64,000 nucleotides of DNA from Cyclobacteriaceae bacterium (GCA_025808415.1 CP075525.1:3705501-3769500), one strand, 5' to 3'. Positions 45,960-55,723 are shown, counted from the first letter of the stretch. Notes: a model not told the origin generated them from the sequence alone. Numbers and translations are program-made.

Positions 45960-45961
45960 AT

Positions 45962-46849
45962 ATGATTGAACTACCCACCATATCTCCCGAACAAACACGG
46001 CAACGCAAACCGAACTGGCTTCGCGTAAAGTTGCCGGTGGGCCCGGAGTATGCCAAGGTGCGCAGGCTGGTAGATGAACATAAACTGCACACCATCTGCG
46101 AAAGCGGTAATTGCCCCAACATGGGTGAATGCTGGGGTGCAGGCACGGCCACTTTTATGATTTTAGGAAATGTGTGCACCCGCAGTTGTACCTTTTGTGC
46201 AGTAGCTACCGGCAGGCCACCCGAGTACGATACCGATGAGCCAAGGCGTGTAGCAGAAGCAATCAAATTAATGGGTGTAAAGCATGCGGTTATCACCTCG
46301 GTAAACCGTGATGAGTTAAAAGACCGTGGTGCGGAAATCTGGTACCAAACCGTAATACAAACAAAACAGATCAGTCCGGAGACAACCATTGAAACACTCA
46401 TTCCCGACACCAAAGGAAACTGGGACGCACTGTACCGCATGATTGAAGGCGGACAGGAAGTGGTGAGCCATAATATGGAAACTGTAGGAAGGCTTTACCG
46501 CATTGTGCGACCACAGGCAAAATACGAGCGAAGCCTTGAGCAGATTAAACGCACACGCGAAGCCGGCAAGCGCACCAAGTCAGGCATTATGCTTGGGCTT
46601 GGCGAAACCAAAGAAGAAGTATTTAAGGCTATGGATGATCTGGCCGAAAACGGGTTGATGATCCTTACACTCGGTCAATATTTACAGCCCACCAAAATGC
46701 ATATAGAAGTGGCCGAGTTTATCCATCCGGAAACATTCGATATGTACCGCGAAGAAGGTTTAAAACGCGGACTGAAATATGTTGAATCTGGTCCGCTGGT
46801 TCGTTCTTCTTACCATGCTGAGCGGCATGTTAATGTGCCGTTGGACTAA
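45962..46849 (+). CDS. lipA: Lipoyl synthase
   Basis: A 295-residue radical-SAM enzyme that inserts two sulfur atoms into protein-bound octanoate. The auxiliary cluster motif CESGNCPNMGEC and the radical-SAM cysteines in CTRSCTFC are both present. The family C-terminus GPLVRSSYHAER is intact. An in-frame ATG at 45902 lies inside the upstream repeat, so I start at 45962 (MIELPTISPEQ). Direct linkage with gcvH suggests co-expression with its substrate protein. LipB is not in the window. Confidence 0.96.
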   Translation: MIELPTISPEQTRQRKPNWLRVKLPVGPEYAKVRRLVDEHKLHTICESGNCPNMGECWGAGTATFMILGNVCTRSCTFCAVATGRPPEYDTDEPRRVAEAIKLMGVKHAVITSVNRDELKDRGAEIWYQTVIQTKQISPETTIETLIPDTKGNWDALYRMIEGGQEVVSHNMETVGRLYRIVRPQAKYERSLEQIKRTREAGKRTKSGIMLGLGETKEEVFKAMDDLAENGLMILTLGQYLQPTKMHIEVAEFIHPETFDMYREEGLKRGLKYVESGPLVRSSYHAERHVNVPLD

Positions 46850-46865
46850 AATCTAACCTGCCAAA

Positions 46866-48512
46866 CTACTTCACTTTCTTCCCCGGCATAGCCCTTCCTG
46901 CCTGGTGCAATATCATACTGGTTACGACACCCTTATCATCGCGGTTAAACTCGATTTGTGCATCCACTACTTTCAAAAAGAATTTTGAAGCACTCTCAGG
47001 GTATATTTCAAATGGAGGCTGGCCTGTAGCCTGAGCTTTGTAATTATTTTCCTCGCGCCACACTTTTATTATAAACGTAGGGGCCAGTTCGTATTCACCA
47101 ACATACACATCAAAATCCGTTGGGTTCATAACAAACTCTTCTCGTTCGGCAGGAATGGGCTTATTGGTTTTTGTTGCTTTTCGTGTTACAAAGGAACGAT
47201 CAAGCATCTCCATTTCTGTAACCGTACCACTATTGTCTCTTTTAAATTCAATTCGGGTATTGGTTTCCTTAAAGGCAAACTTGTCCACAGCATAAGGGTA
47301 AATCTCAAACTTTGTTCCACCGCTTCGTTGCGAGAAGTATTGGTCACCTTTTCGGGTAATCACGCGTTCTTCCTGGTCATTGATCTTGTACACACCTACA
47401 TAAGCATCGCGTTGCGCGGCTGTCAAGGTTATTGCCTCCGGCTTCTTGCTGCGAACTCCGGCAACTTCTTCGGCCAGGGTGTAGGCAATATCCTCCGGGT
47501 TAACACTGGTATTGTTCGCTAATAAACACACATAAATTTTCAGTTCGGGTACATACACCTCAAACGACAAAAATCCATCTATACCACCACCGTGCCCAAT
47601 GGCCTTACTTCCACCAACCTTGCCTAACTGCCAGCCATATCCATAACTTTCCACATCGCCCGAAGTTGTTTGGGTTGGCTCCCATGCCTTCTCCAAAAGT
47701 TCCTTTTTCACCAGCTTGTAACCGAACACGGACTGGTTCCATTTCCATAAATCATCTACCGATGAAAAAATTGAGCCTGCAGAATAAGGTATAGAAGGGT
47801 GAACATAATCAGCCATCGTATACACATTTTCGGCACCTTTATTATAACCCCCGGCCTGCCTCGCTATCGGCTTGCTATCATCCGGATAGGAGGCAGTCAT
47901 TTTCAAGGGCTGGAAAAAATTCTGATTGATGTAATCGTTGTACGTTTTACCGGTAACCTTTTCAATTACTGCGCCTAATAAGAAATAAGCGGAGTTATTG
48001 TATAACCACTTTTCACCGGGTTTAAAATCAATCGGGTAACCTTGAATGTACCCCAACATTTCAGCTACACTAACCTTTGTCTTTTTTGCCTCCGTAGTCA
48101 TACGTTCCGGCACACTGGTATAACTTTTAATTCCTGAGGTGTGGTTAAGCAGTTGCTCAATTGTAACAGGATGTTCTGTTTTAAAATCCGGTAAGTGTTT
48201 ACTCAACTCATCCTGTAATGAAAGCTTTCCTTCAGAAACCAGTTTTAAAATTGCCGTGGAGGTGAATTGCTTGGTGATGGAACCGATACGAAATACCATA
48301 TCGGGCTCAATAGGCTGCTTACGATTTATCTCGGCAATACCGTAGCCCTTGCGAAGAAGAACCTTGTCGTTTTGAACAACCAGCACGGCAGCCCCGGGCT
48401 CGGAGGCTGAAAAGTGTTCTTTCAAAATTTTATCAAGATTTTCACTTGTACTCTGCGCAAAAGCGCCAATGGAACAAACCAGCAGGATAAGGAGCAGGGT
48501 TTTTCGGATCAT
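46866..48512 (-). CDS. Serine hydrolase, class C beta-lactamase/DD-peptidase-like
   Basis: A 548-residue secreted protein. A signal peptide (ending IGAFAQ) precedes a penicillin-binding domain of about 340 residues, with catalytic Ser-x-x-Lys in RIGSITKQF, Tyr-x-Asn in YNNSAYF and a HGGGIDGF motif in place of Lys-Thr-Gly. The C-terminal 200 residues hold two related beta modules (EITLTAAQRDAYVGVYKIN and NPTDFDVYVGEYELA) found in many such proteins. Substrates of this group vary from peptides to esters, and a true antibiotic resistance role is unlikely. It is the last gene of a minus-strand operon with an amidohydrolase and an M28 peptidase. Confidence 0.88.
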   Translation of the reverse strand: MIRKTLLLILLVCSIGAFAQSTSENLDKILKEHFSASEPGAAVLVVQNDKVLLRKGYGIAEINRKQPIEPDMVFRIGSITKQFTSTAILKLVSEGKLSLQDELSKHLPDFKTEHPVTIEQLLNHTSGIKSYTSVPERMTTEAKKTKVSVAEMLGYIQGYPIDFKPGEKWLYNNSAYFLLGAVIEKVTGKTYNDYINQNFFQPLKMTASYPDDSKPIARQAGGYNKGAENVYTMADYVHPSIPYSAGSIFSSVDDLWKWNQSVFGYKLVKKELLEKAWEPTQTTSGDVESYGYGWQLGKVGGSKAIGHGGGIDGFLSFEVYVPELKIYVCLLANNTSVNPEDIAYTLAEEVAGVRSKKPEAITLTAAQRDAYVGVYKINDQEERVITRKGDQYFSQRSGGTKFEIYPYAVDKFAFKETNTRIEFKRDNSGTVTEMEMLDRSFVTRKATKTNKPIPAEREEFVMNPTDFDVYVGEYELAPTFIIKVWREENNYKAQATGQPPFEIYPESASKFFLKVVDAQIEFNRDDKGVVTSMILHQAGRAMPGKKVK

Positions 48513-48570
48513 AGTATGTTTGGTTTGATGGTTAGACGCAAAGGGCGTCAGGAAAGTTTCAACGAATTTC

Positions 48571-50157
48571 TTAATGGACAGGCTTCAGCACCACACCATT
48601 ACGCACACCGGTATGTTTTCCTTTTTCGGCTGTAATCTGGCCGTTAACGATAATGTATTCAAATCCTTCCGAATAGGCATGTGGTTTTTCATAGGTAGCC
48701 CTGTCGCCTACCTTCTTTTCATCAAAGATCACAATATCAGCAGCCATGCCTTCGCGCAATAACCCGCGATCACGTAAGTTAAATTTAGTAGCGGGCAAAG
48801 AAGTCATGCGCCTGATCGCTTCCTCCAGTCGGATGAGTTGCAACTCACGCACGTATTGTCCTAGTACACGGGCATTGGTTCCATAGGCACGTGGGTGTGG
48901 CATGTTGGTACCGTACCGGTTAATGCCGGCATCGGATGCAAACATGTTGAACGGGTATTGTAAGATCCTGCGCAAGTCAGTTTCATCCATACTAAAGTAA
49001 ACCATTTGCACCCGGTCGGTGGAAGCAACCAACTCCAGGATTGTTTCTGCCTCTTCCATGGGTTTGGTTTTCCTTCCCTTTAATTTGTTTACATCTGTTA
49101 TTGTTTTTCCGTTGTATGTGCTGTCAGGGGCATAACGAGCAATCAAAGCATAACTGTAATTTTTCAGTTTTTTGCTTTTGAGCGCTTCTGTCATTTCCTT
49201 CTTGATCTTCTGTCGTGTGGTTTTATCATTCAATCGCCACAGCACAGAATCTTTTCCGCCAGAGAAAACCCAACTGGGTACGGTGGTGCTCAGTGTAGTG
49301 CTACTGGCCACATAAGGATATTGATCGATGGTAACATCAACACCACGCAACCGTGCACGTTCAACCTGTTCCAGGGTGTGAACTGATCTTCCCCAGTTCG
49401 GTTTGTAGGTGACTTTAAAATGTGAAATCTCAACAGGCATGCCCGCCACTTCTCCAATGGAGATAGCTTCCTCAATCGCTTCTGTAACCTGATCGCCTTC
49501 ATTGCGGATATGCGATGCATACACACCACCAAACCGCGCTGCCGCTTTGGCCAGCCCAACTACTTCTTCGGTTTTGGAATAGGTGCCAGGCACATAGATC
49601 AAACCGGTGGATAACCCAACGGCACCATCTTGCATGGCCTTTTCAACCAATAACTCTATTGCTTTTTGTTCATCCGCTGTTGGGTCACGTTGATAATCGC
49701 CCAATACCGCACGCCTGACCGTATTATGTCCGATAAGTGTGGCAATGTTGATAGAGGTTTTAACACTATCGATTTTCCGAAAGTAGTCGGCAATATCTAA
49801 GGAAGAAGAACCACAATTGCCGGTAACTACTGAGGTTACACCATCGAGAATAAAATTGCCTGCCGTTGGGATGCGGATTTCATTGCCTTCGATATGGGTG
49901 TGCACATCAATAAACCCAGGAGAAACAATAAGTCCTTTGGCATCAAGAATAGTAGTGGCTGTAGCTTCTTTAAGATTACCGATAGCCGCAATCTTTCCAT
50001 CCTTCACCCCCAGGTCGGCATAGAACCACGGATTTCCGGTACCATCAATTATTTTTCCGTTGCGAATGATAAGATCAAAAGATTGACCGGTCGCTGCATA
50101 CGAACAAACAATCAATAGAAAGATTATACTACCTGAAACCCGTGGTGCCTGAATCAT
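48571..50157 (-). CDS. N-acyl-D-amino-acid deacylase/D-aminoacylase-like amidohydrolase
   Basis: A 528-residue metal-dependent amidohydrolase with a signal peptide (ending SYAATGQ). The metal-site pattern HTHIEG near residue 95, Cys in VTGNCGSS, SHIRNEG and EISHFK agree with the D-aminoacylase group; FASDAGINRYG carries the catalytic Asp. It should hydrolyse N-acyl-D-amino acids or D-containing dipeptides in the periplasm. The neighbouring serine hydrolase and M28 peptidase suggest peptide or cell-wall fragment salvage (inference). It starts 8 bp after the peptidase gene ends. Confidence 0.88.
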   Translation of the reverse strand: MIQAPRVSGSIIFLLIVCSYAATGQSFDLIIRNGKIIDGTGNPWFYADLGVKDGKIAAIGNLKEATATTILDAKGLIVSPGFIDVHTHIEGNEIRIPTAGNFILDGVTSVVTGNCGSSSLDIADYFRKIDSVKTSINIATLIGHNTVRRAVLGDYQRDPTADEQKAIELLVEKAMQDGAVGLSTGLIYVPGTYSKTEEVVGLAKAAARFGGVYASHIRNEGDQVTEAIEEAISIGEVAGMPVEISHFKVTYKPNWGRSVHTLEQVERARLRGVDVTIDQYPYVASSTTLSTTVPSWVFSGGKDSVLWRLNDKTTRQKIKKEMTEALKSKKLKNYSYALIARYAPDSTYNGKTITDVNKLKGRKTKPMEEAETILELVASTDRVQMVYFSMDETDLRRILQYPFNMFASDAGINRYGTNMPHPRAYGTNARVLGQYVRELQLIRLEEAIRRMTSLPATKFNLRDRGLLREGMAADIVIFDEKKVGDRATYEKPHAYSEGFEYIIVNGQITAEKGKHTGVRNGVVLKPVH

Positions 50158-50165
50158 TGTTTAAT

Positions 50166-51656
50166 TTATTTTTTATCAGCAGCAATCCGGCCGTCACGGT
50201 TGGCAATTTCCCAGGCTGTGTAGAACACAAGCTGGGCGCGTTGCGTCATTAAATCAAATTCAATTTTATCCACTTCATCGCTGGGCTGGTGGTAATCCTC
50301 ATGGATTCCATCAAAATAAAAAATGATGGGAATGTTTTTCTTGGCGAAGTTCCAGTGATCAGAACGGTAGTACAAACGCTCCGGGTGATTTTGGTCGTTG
50401 TAGGTATAATCAAAAATCAAATTGGTGTACTTTTTATTTACATCTTCACTCAGGCTATGCAACTCACTTGAAAGTTTATCGGAGCCAATCACATAAACAT
50501 AAGGCGCACTGTCTTTGTGTTGGGGATCGCGCCTTCCCACCATATCAATGTTCAGGTTAACAACAGTTTTCTCCAACGGAAACACAGGGCTATTATCTGC
50601 ATAATATTGAGAGCCTAACAAGCCTTCTTCTTCACCGGTAACGGTCATGAATAAAATACTTCTGCGTGGGCCTTTACCATCTTTTTTAGCCTGCGCAAAA
50701 GCTTTCGCCAGCGACATTACACTTACCGTTCCTGAGCCATCATCATCTGCACCGTTATTGATTAAGTCTCCCTCACCGGATGAGCGCTTGCCGATGTGAT
50801 CGTAATGTGCGGTTATGACAAGCACTTCGTCTTTTTTGTCAGTGCCTTCCAAAAAGCCCAATACATTATCCGATTTAATTTCTTTGTGCTTCTGTACCAC
50901 GGTGATGGCCATGGTTGATGGCTTTACTTTAGCCAATGTTTTATCATCAGCGGCCTTTTTTAATTTTTCCGGTGTCGATTTAAATATTTTTGCTGCTGCG
51001 GCAGGTGTTAACAAAAACAAACCCAGGTTAGGCGTGGCTGCGCCTTTCGTTAACGTCATGCGTCCACCGGCAAACATACGCAGCTGGCTCGCCATAGTTT
51101 TAAAATCCTCCTCGCTGTTCATTACCATCACCATCAGTTTGGCTTCCTTCTCACGCAGTTTGGCCATAGCCGGGTTGTTGCGCAACGAAGCATTGGCTTC
51201 CAAAAAAACAACAGCAGCTTTTCCTTTTACATCTACTTGCTTCAAATCATCTTCCGTTGCGCGACCTGCGAAAACCAGCGGCAACTCCAGCAATCCACCT
51301 GTGTCACCTGATCCGAAATACACGAACTCTTCGTTTTCTTTTAATGGTGCGCCACCGGCATTAAGGGAAACCTCAGGAATGCCTGATGTGTAGAGCGTTA
51401 CCGGTTGAAAATAACTTCCATTAACAGGACCCTGCAAGCCGTGCTCTTCGAAATGAGCCGCAATAAAGGCTGCTGCCATCTTTTGCCCGCGCGAACCCGT
51501 TCTGCGTCCCTCAAGGGCATCGGAGGCTATGATGGTTAAATATTCTTTTAAATCGGCTGCTGTTACCAGTTGGCCGTACTTTTTGGCTACCGGATCCTGG
51601 GCTTGTACGCCCACAAAAACCACCACCAGCCAAAACACTAAAAACTTGATTTTCAT
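50166..51656 (-). CDS. M28-family zinc aminopeptidase, secreted
   Basis: A 496-residue protein with a signal peptide (ending FVGVQAQ). A protease-associated-type domain precedes the M28 catalytic domain from about residue 265. The zinc-site pattern reads VITAHYDHIGK, NNGADDDGSGT, VTGEEEGLLGS, NIDMVGR and DYHQPSDEVDKI, giving the expected His, Asp, Glu, Asp and His ligands. It is the first gene of the three-gene operon, with a -7 box at 51681-51688. It is likely to trim peptides in the periplasm or outside the cell. Confidence 0.92.
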   Translation of the reverse strand: MKIKFLVFWLVVVFVGVQAQDPVAKKYGQLVTAADLKEYLTIIASDALEGRRTGSRGQKMAAAFIAAHFEEHGLQGPVNGSYFQPVTLYTSGIPEVSLNAGGAPLKENEEFVYFGSGDTGGLLELPLVFAGRATEDDLKQVDVKGKAAVVFLEANASLRNNPAMAKLREKEAKLMVMVMNSEEDFKTMASQLRMFAGGRMTLTKGAATPNLGLFLLTPAAAAKIFKSTPEKLKKAADDKTLAKVKPSTMAITVVQKHKEIKSDNVLGFLEGTDKKDEVLVITAHYDHIGKRSSGEGDLINNGADDDGSGTVSVMSLAKAFAQAKKDGKGPRRSILFMTVTGEEEGLLGSQYYADNSPVFPLEKTVVNLNIDMVGRRDPQHKDSAPYVYVIGSDKLSSELHSLSEDVNKKYTNLIFDYTYNDQNHPERLYYRSDHWNFAKKNIPIIFYFDGIHEDYHQPSDEVDKIEFDLMTQRAQLVFYTAWEIANRDGRIAADKK

Positions 51657-51680
51657 ATTTCGTTAAGGATTAGAATTTTT

Positions 51681-51688
51681 CAAAGATA
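51681..51688 (-). promoter_or_regulatory. -7 promoter box TATCTTTG for the hydrolase operon
   Basis: An exact TAnnTTTG match on the minus strand, 24 nt upstream of the M28 peptidase start. No TTG is at the canonical -33 distance. Confidence 0.55.
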
Positions 51689-51807
51689 GGGATCGGTATA
51701 GAATAGAAAAGCCTTGACATTCAGGCTTTAACAAAAAGGTTGTGGAGTGGTTAAATGGGATGATGGAAATCATGGGTGAGCGGTGTACAATTGTGTTCCG
51801 CCTGATT

Positions 51808-51815
51808 TACATTTG
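51808..51815 (+). promoter_or_regulatory. -7 promoter box TACATTTG for gcvP
   Basis: An exact TAnnTTTG match 39 nt upstream of the gcvP start. The nearest TTG (51791-51793) is only 14 nt before it. Confidence 0.5.
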
Positions 51816-51854
51816 TGCAAAATTTTCCCTTCCGGGCGATTAGAAACCACGACT

Positions 51855-54734
51855 ATGAATATTAATACTACTTACGCTGAAAAATTTGAATACCGCCACA
51901 ATGGCCCCAATCCACAGCAGATAGCCGAAATGCTTAAAACCGTAAAGGCTTCTTCTGTAGATCAATTGATAGAACAAACTGTGCCCGCCAACATCCGGTT
52001 GAAAAAACCTTTGAACCTGTCTGCCGCCCAAACCGAACAGGCTTTTTTGAAGTCATTCAAAGCATTGGCCGCTAAAAACAAGCTCTTTAAATCCTATATC
52101 GGTATGGGGTATTACAATACCTACACTCCGAATGTCATCCTTCGTAATATTTTAGAAAACCCAGGATGGTACACGGCTTATACCCCCTACCAGGCTGAAA
52201 TTGCCCAAGGCCGACTAGAAGCCCTGATCAACTACCAAACCATGGTGATTGACTTAACCGGCATGGAAATCGCAAACGCCTCGTTATTGGATGAAGGCAC
52301 TGCTGCGGCAGAAGCCATGCACTTATTACACGCTTCATTGAAGCCAGGCAAAAAGAATGCACGCAAATTTTTTGTTGATAAAAATACATTTCCACAAACC
52401 CTTGATGTACTGAAAACCCGTTCAGCTCCGCTGGGTGTTGAACTTGTGATTGATGACCTTGCGAAGATTGATGTTACCGATCCGGATTTGTTTGCTGTAT
52501 TTATTCAATACCCCGATAGCAACGGTGCCATTAAAGATCATTCGGCATTTATTCAAGCAGCACACGAGCACGATGTTTTCGTTTGCATGGCTACCGACTT
52601 GCTGGCGTTAACTTTATTGAAATCACCCGGTGAAATGGGTGCTGATGTAGTGGTGGGATCAAGCCAACGGTTTGGTGTACCCATGGGTTTTGGCGGACCA
52701 CATGCCGCTTTCTTTGCTACAAAGGAAGACTTTAAACGCCAAATGCCCGGCAGAATCATTGGCGCCTCCATCGATGCACAAGGCAAACCTGCATATCGCA
52801 TGGCGTTGCAAACCCGCGAGCAACACATCCGCAGGGAAAAAGCTACTTCCAATATTTGTACCGCCCAGGTATTACTGTCGGTAATGGCAGGCATGTATGC
52901 TGTTTATCACGGACCGGAAGGATTGAAGAAAATAGCAGGGCGTGTTCATGCGCTTACCAGAATGCTGTTTGATGGCTTACTCGCCATCGGACTTCAGCCA
53001 GTTAGCAACAACTTTTTCGATACCCTTACTATACCATGCCCGAACAAAACTGCTCTTGCAGCAGAAGCTGAAAAACGTGGTGTTAACCTTCGGTATTTTA
53101 ACGACAATCATGTTGGTATTTCTTTAGACGAAACCACAACCGTTGAAGATGTAAATGAATTGTTGGAAATATTCCGGATTACTTCTCCACTTTTACAACA
53201 TAAGCAAGTAAAGGATGCTGGAATACCTGCTACACTTGCGCGTACAAGTTCCTTCATGACGCATCCGGTATTCAACACTTACTATGCCGAGCATGAAATG
53301 CTGCGCTACATCAAGCGTTTGGAAAACAAAGACATTTCCATGGTTCACTCCATGATTTCATTGGGATCATGTACGATGAAACTCAATGCCACTACGGAGA
53401 TGATTCCAGTTACCTGGCCAGAACTGGGGGGCTTGCATCCTTTTGCACCGGCCAATCAAACCCTAGGTTACCAACAAATTTTAAAGAACCTCGAAGTATG
53501 GTTAGCAGAGATCACCGGCTTTACCGGAGTGTCACTTCAGCCCAACAGTGGGGCCCAAGGTGAGTATGCCGGACTGATGGTTATTCGCGCTTACCACCAG
53601 CACCGTGGTGACCATCACCGAAACATTGCGTTGATTCCTGCCTCCGCACACGGAACAAACCCTGCCAGTGCCGTGATGGCCGGCATGGAGGTAGTGATTG
53701 TGAAATCAGATGCGGATGGAAAAATCGATGTAGCCGACCTGAAAGCAAAAGCATCGCAGCACAAAGAAAAACTTTCGTGCCTCATGGTAACCTATCCATC
53801 AACTCATGGTGTGTTTGAAGAAGCCATTACTGAAATCTGTGAAACCATTCATGCCAACGGTGGCCTGGTGTACATGGATGGCGCCAACATGAACGCACAA
53901 GTGGGCTTAACCTCACCGGCCAACATCGGTGCCGATGTGTGTCACCTTAACCTGCACAAAACATTTTGTATTCCGCATGGCGGAGGCGGCCCCGGCATGG
54001 GACCGATTTGTGTAAACGATAAATTAAAACCATTCCTTCCGGGACATGCCCTAGTAAAAACCGGTGGTGATCACGCCATTACGGCTGTATCATCTGCACC
54101 TTGGGGAAGCGCAAGCATATTGGCTATTTCATATGCCTACATTGCCATGATGGGTGCTGAAGGGTTGACCAACGCAACCAAGATGGCTATACTAAACGCC
54201 AACTATATTAAAGACCGGCTGGAAGGCCACTACAAAATTTTATACACCGGCAGCAATGGTCGTTGCGCACACGAAATGATTGTAGACTGCCGTGATTTCA
54301 AAAAGACAGGCATTGAAGTAGAAGATATTGCCAAACGCTTGATGGATTATGGCTTTCATGCGCCCACGGTTTCCTTCCCGGTAGCCGGCACCTTAATGAT
54401 TGAGCCCACTGAGAGCGAAACGAAAGATGAACTCGATCGCTTCTGCGATGCGCTGATTGAAATCAGAAATGAAATACGTGAGGTGGAAGAAAGCAAAGCC
54501 GATAAGGAAAACAATGTGTTGAAGCATGCACCGCACACCGCATCGGTAATTACTGCCGATGTCTGGGAACGTCCTTATAGCCGCCAAAAAGCTGCTTACC
54601 CGCTACCGTATATACGCGAAGCAAAGGTTTGGCCAAGTGTTAGCCGTGTCGACAATGCTTATGGCGACCGAAACCTGGTGTGCAGTTGTTTGCCGTTAGA
54701 AGCTTACGCACAAGCAGATACTGTAGAAGTTTAG
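51855..54734 (+). CDS. gcvP: Glycine dehydrogenase (decarboxylating), P protein
   Basis: A 959-residue PLP enzyme of the glycine cleavage system. It decarboxylates glycine and passes the aminomethyl group to lipoylated GcvH. Both halves of the single-chain form are present. The active-site lysine is Lys702 in HLNLHKTFCIPHGGGGPG, and GSCTMKLNATTEM in the second half is typical. The ATG at 51855 (MNINTTYAEKFEYRH) is preferred over one at 51783, which would read through the -7 box. The gene has its own promoter, away from gcvH-lipA. Confidence 0.97.
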   Translation: MNINTTYAEKFEYRHNGPNPQQIAEMLKTVKASSVDQLIEQTVPANIRLKKPLNLSAAQTEQAFLKSFKALAAKNKLFKSYIGMGYYNTYTPNVILRNILENPGWYTAYTPYQAEIAQGRLEALINYQTMVIDLTGMEIANASLLDEGTAAAEAMHLLHASLKPGKKNARKFFVDKNTFPQTLDVLKTRSAPLGVELVIDDLAKIDVTDPDLFAVFIQYPDSNGAIKDHSAFIQAAHEHDVFVCMATDLLALTLLKSPGEMGADVVVGSSQRFGVPMGFGGPHAAFFATKEDFKRQMPGRIIGASIDAQGKPAYRMALQTREQHIRREKATSNICTAQVLLSVMAGMYAVYHGPEGLKKIAGRVHALTRMLFDGLLAIGLQPVSNNFFDTLTIPCPNKTALAAEAEKRGVNLRYFNDNHVGISLDETTTVEDVNELLEIFRITSPLLQHKQVKDAGIPATLARTSSFMTHPVFNTYYAEHEMLRYIKRLENKDISMVHSMISLGSCTMKLNATTEMIPVTWPELGGLHPFAPANQTLGYQQILKNLEVWLAEITGFTGVSLQPNSGAQGEYAGLMVIRAYHQHRGDHHRNIALIPASAHGTNPASAVMAGMEVVIVKSDADGKIDVADLKAKASQHKEKLSCLMVTYPSTHGVFEEAITEICETIHANGGLVYMDGANMNAQVGLTSPANIGADVCHLNLHKTFCIPHGGGGPGMGPICVNDKLKPFLPGHALVKTGGDHAITAVSSAPWGSASILAISYAYIAMMGAEGLTNATKMAILNANYIKDRLEGHYKILYTGSNGRCAHEMIVDCRDFKKTGIEVEDIAKRLMDYGFHAPTVSFPVAGTLMIEPTESETKDELDRFCDALIEIRNEIREVEESKADKENNVLKHAPHTASVITADVWERPYSRQKAAYPLPYIREAKVWPSVSRVDNAYGDRNLVCSCLPLEAYAQADTVEV

Positions 54735-54760
54735 TTTGCAAATTTTTGTACCTTCACTCC

Positions 54761-54958
54761 ATGGAAACAATTCTTCTTACAGCAAAAAACAAAACTGATT
54801 TGAAGGCTCTTGTTGATTTGGCTAAGAGGCTAGGAATGAAGACACGCGCTCTGTCAAAAGCAGAAGTTGAAGACTTTGCTCTTGCGAAAAAGATTGAGAA
54901 AGGACTAAAAACTCAATCGGTTTCGAAAGAAACCATTCTCCATGCGTTGAGAAAATGA
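54761..54958 (+). CDS. Putative type II antitoxin
   Basis: A 65-residue, highly charged, helical protein (METILLTAKNKTDLKALVDL) with a basic N-terminal half and a Lys-rich tail. The size, charge, position and 4-bp ATGA overlap with a RelE-type toxin gene support an antitoxin role. It lacks a strongly recognisable DNA-binding motif, and small Bacteroidota proteins of this type are commonly left unnamed, so the call rests mainly on gene context. The start at 54761 is chosen because upstream in-frame codons overlap gcvP. An antitoxin of this kind would neutralise the toxin and probably repress their own promoter. Confidence 0.75.
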   Translation: METILLTAKNKTDLKALVDLAKRLGMKTRALSKAEVEDFALAKKIEKGLKTQSVSKETILHALRK

Positions 54959-55221
54959 AAACGGCTTTCCGGAAATCCTTCTTAAAGGATATACAGAAAA
55001 CCAAAAATCCTAAACTGAAAAATTCCATTCGTGAGGTGATTCAGCATGTAGAGGATGCGAACGATCTTTCATCTATTAAAAATCTTAAGAAGCTTTCGGG
55101 ATACAAGACTTATTACAGAATACGACTTGGCGATTTCAGAATTGGTCTGGAAATAAGTAACAATACGGTGACCTTTGTTACGTTTGACAATCGTAAGGAT
55201 ATCTACAAGAAATTTCCTTGA
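54955..55221 (+). CDS. RelE/ParE-superfamily toxin
   Basis: An 88-residue basic protein of the RelE/StbE toxin fold. The family pattern is visible in KSFLKDIQKTK near the N-terminus, LKKLSGYKTYYRIRLGDFRIGLEI (the central strands with the conserved Arg), and VTFVTFDNRKDIYKKFP at the end. RelE members cut mRNA at the ribosome, while ParE members poison gyrase; the YRIRLGDFR segment leans towards RelE. The ATG overlaps the antitoxin stop codon (ATGA), the standard coupling in such operons. Confidence 0.85.
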   Translation: MKTAFRKSFLKDIQKTKNPKLKNSIREVIQHVEDANDLSSIKNLKKLSGYKTYYRIRLGDFRIGLEISNNTVTFVTFDNRKDIYKKFP

Positions 55222-55694
55222 AAAGGATTATGCAAAGAATTCCCACACTATTCTTTTTTTTAATAACGTTTGGTGTCCTTTCTGCCCAACCTAAAAACAA
55301 ATATCAGGGTTTTCCATCTCTGGTGTGGCCCAAGCTGTATGATATTCAGTATGAAAAAGCCTTCGATGATAACGGTGAATATGACAAACCCATATTCAGT
55401 GCTGCGGCTAAATCACTGGCCGGTAAAACAGTTGTGCTGCCCGGCTACATGGTACCGTTCGACAACGGAACAAAAGGCACTGTGTTTATGCTTACCTCAT
55501 TACCATTAAATGCTTGCTTCTTTTGTGGTGTGGGCGGGCCCGAATCGGTAGTACAGGTATTTTTAAAAAGTACAATTACCTACACCGAAAAACCAATTGA
55601 AGTAAAGGGTGTTTTACGCCTCAACGATAAAAATCCAGACCTGATGATTTATACGCTGGAGCAGGCTGAGTTTTTAGGAACGATTGATTTTTAA
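55218..55694 (+). CDS. Secreted protein with CFFC motif, unknown function (paralogue of 57533-57964)
   Basis: About 158 residues with a signal peptide (IPTLFFFLITFGVLSAQ). TTG at 55218 overlaps the toxin stop codon; ATG at 55230 is the alternative and would drop four residues. The mature part resembles an OB-fold: TVVLPGYMVPFDNG, then FMLTSLPLNACFFCGVGGPES, and IEVKGVLRLND. The CFFC-GxGGPE core is shared with the protein at 57533-57964 (CYFC-GGAGPE). CxxC may bind metal; there is no CxxCH haem site. The layout is reminiscent of DUF3299-type lipoproteins, but I cannot assign it firmly. Confidence 0.8.
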   Translation: MKRIMQRIPTLFFFLITFGVLSAQPKNKYQGFPSLVWPKLYDIQYEKAFDDNGEYDKPIFSAAAKSLAGKTVVLPGYMVPFDNGTKGTVFMLTSLPLNACFFCGVGGPESVVQVFLKSTITYTEKPIEVKGVLRLNDKNPDLMIYTLEQAEFLGTIDF

Positions 55695-55723
55695 CCGCAA
55701 TTATTCAATAGGATTGAATAATT

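Noticed and set aside
45895..46440. A 181-codon open frame on the minus strand over lipA.
   Set aside because: lipA is certain from its two cysteine motifs, and the antisense translation shows no recognisable domain or signal.
50815..51393. A 192-codon open frame on the plus strand over the M28 peptidase gene.
   Set aside because: It is a codon-bias shadow of the peptidase gene, with Ser/Ala/Asn-rich translation and no motif.
55218..55694. A haem-binding cytochrome based on the CFFC motif.
   Set aside because: The residue after the second Cys is Gly, not His, so the CxxCH haem site is absent.
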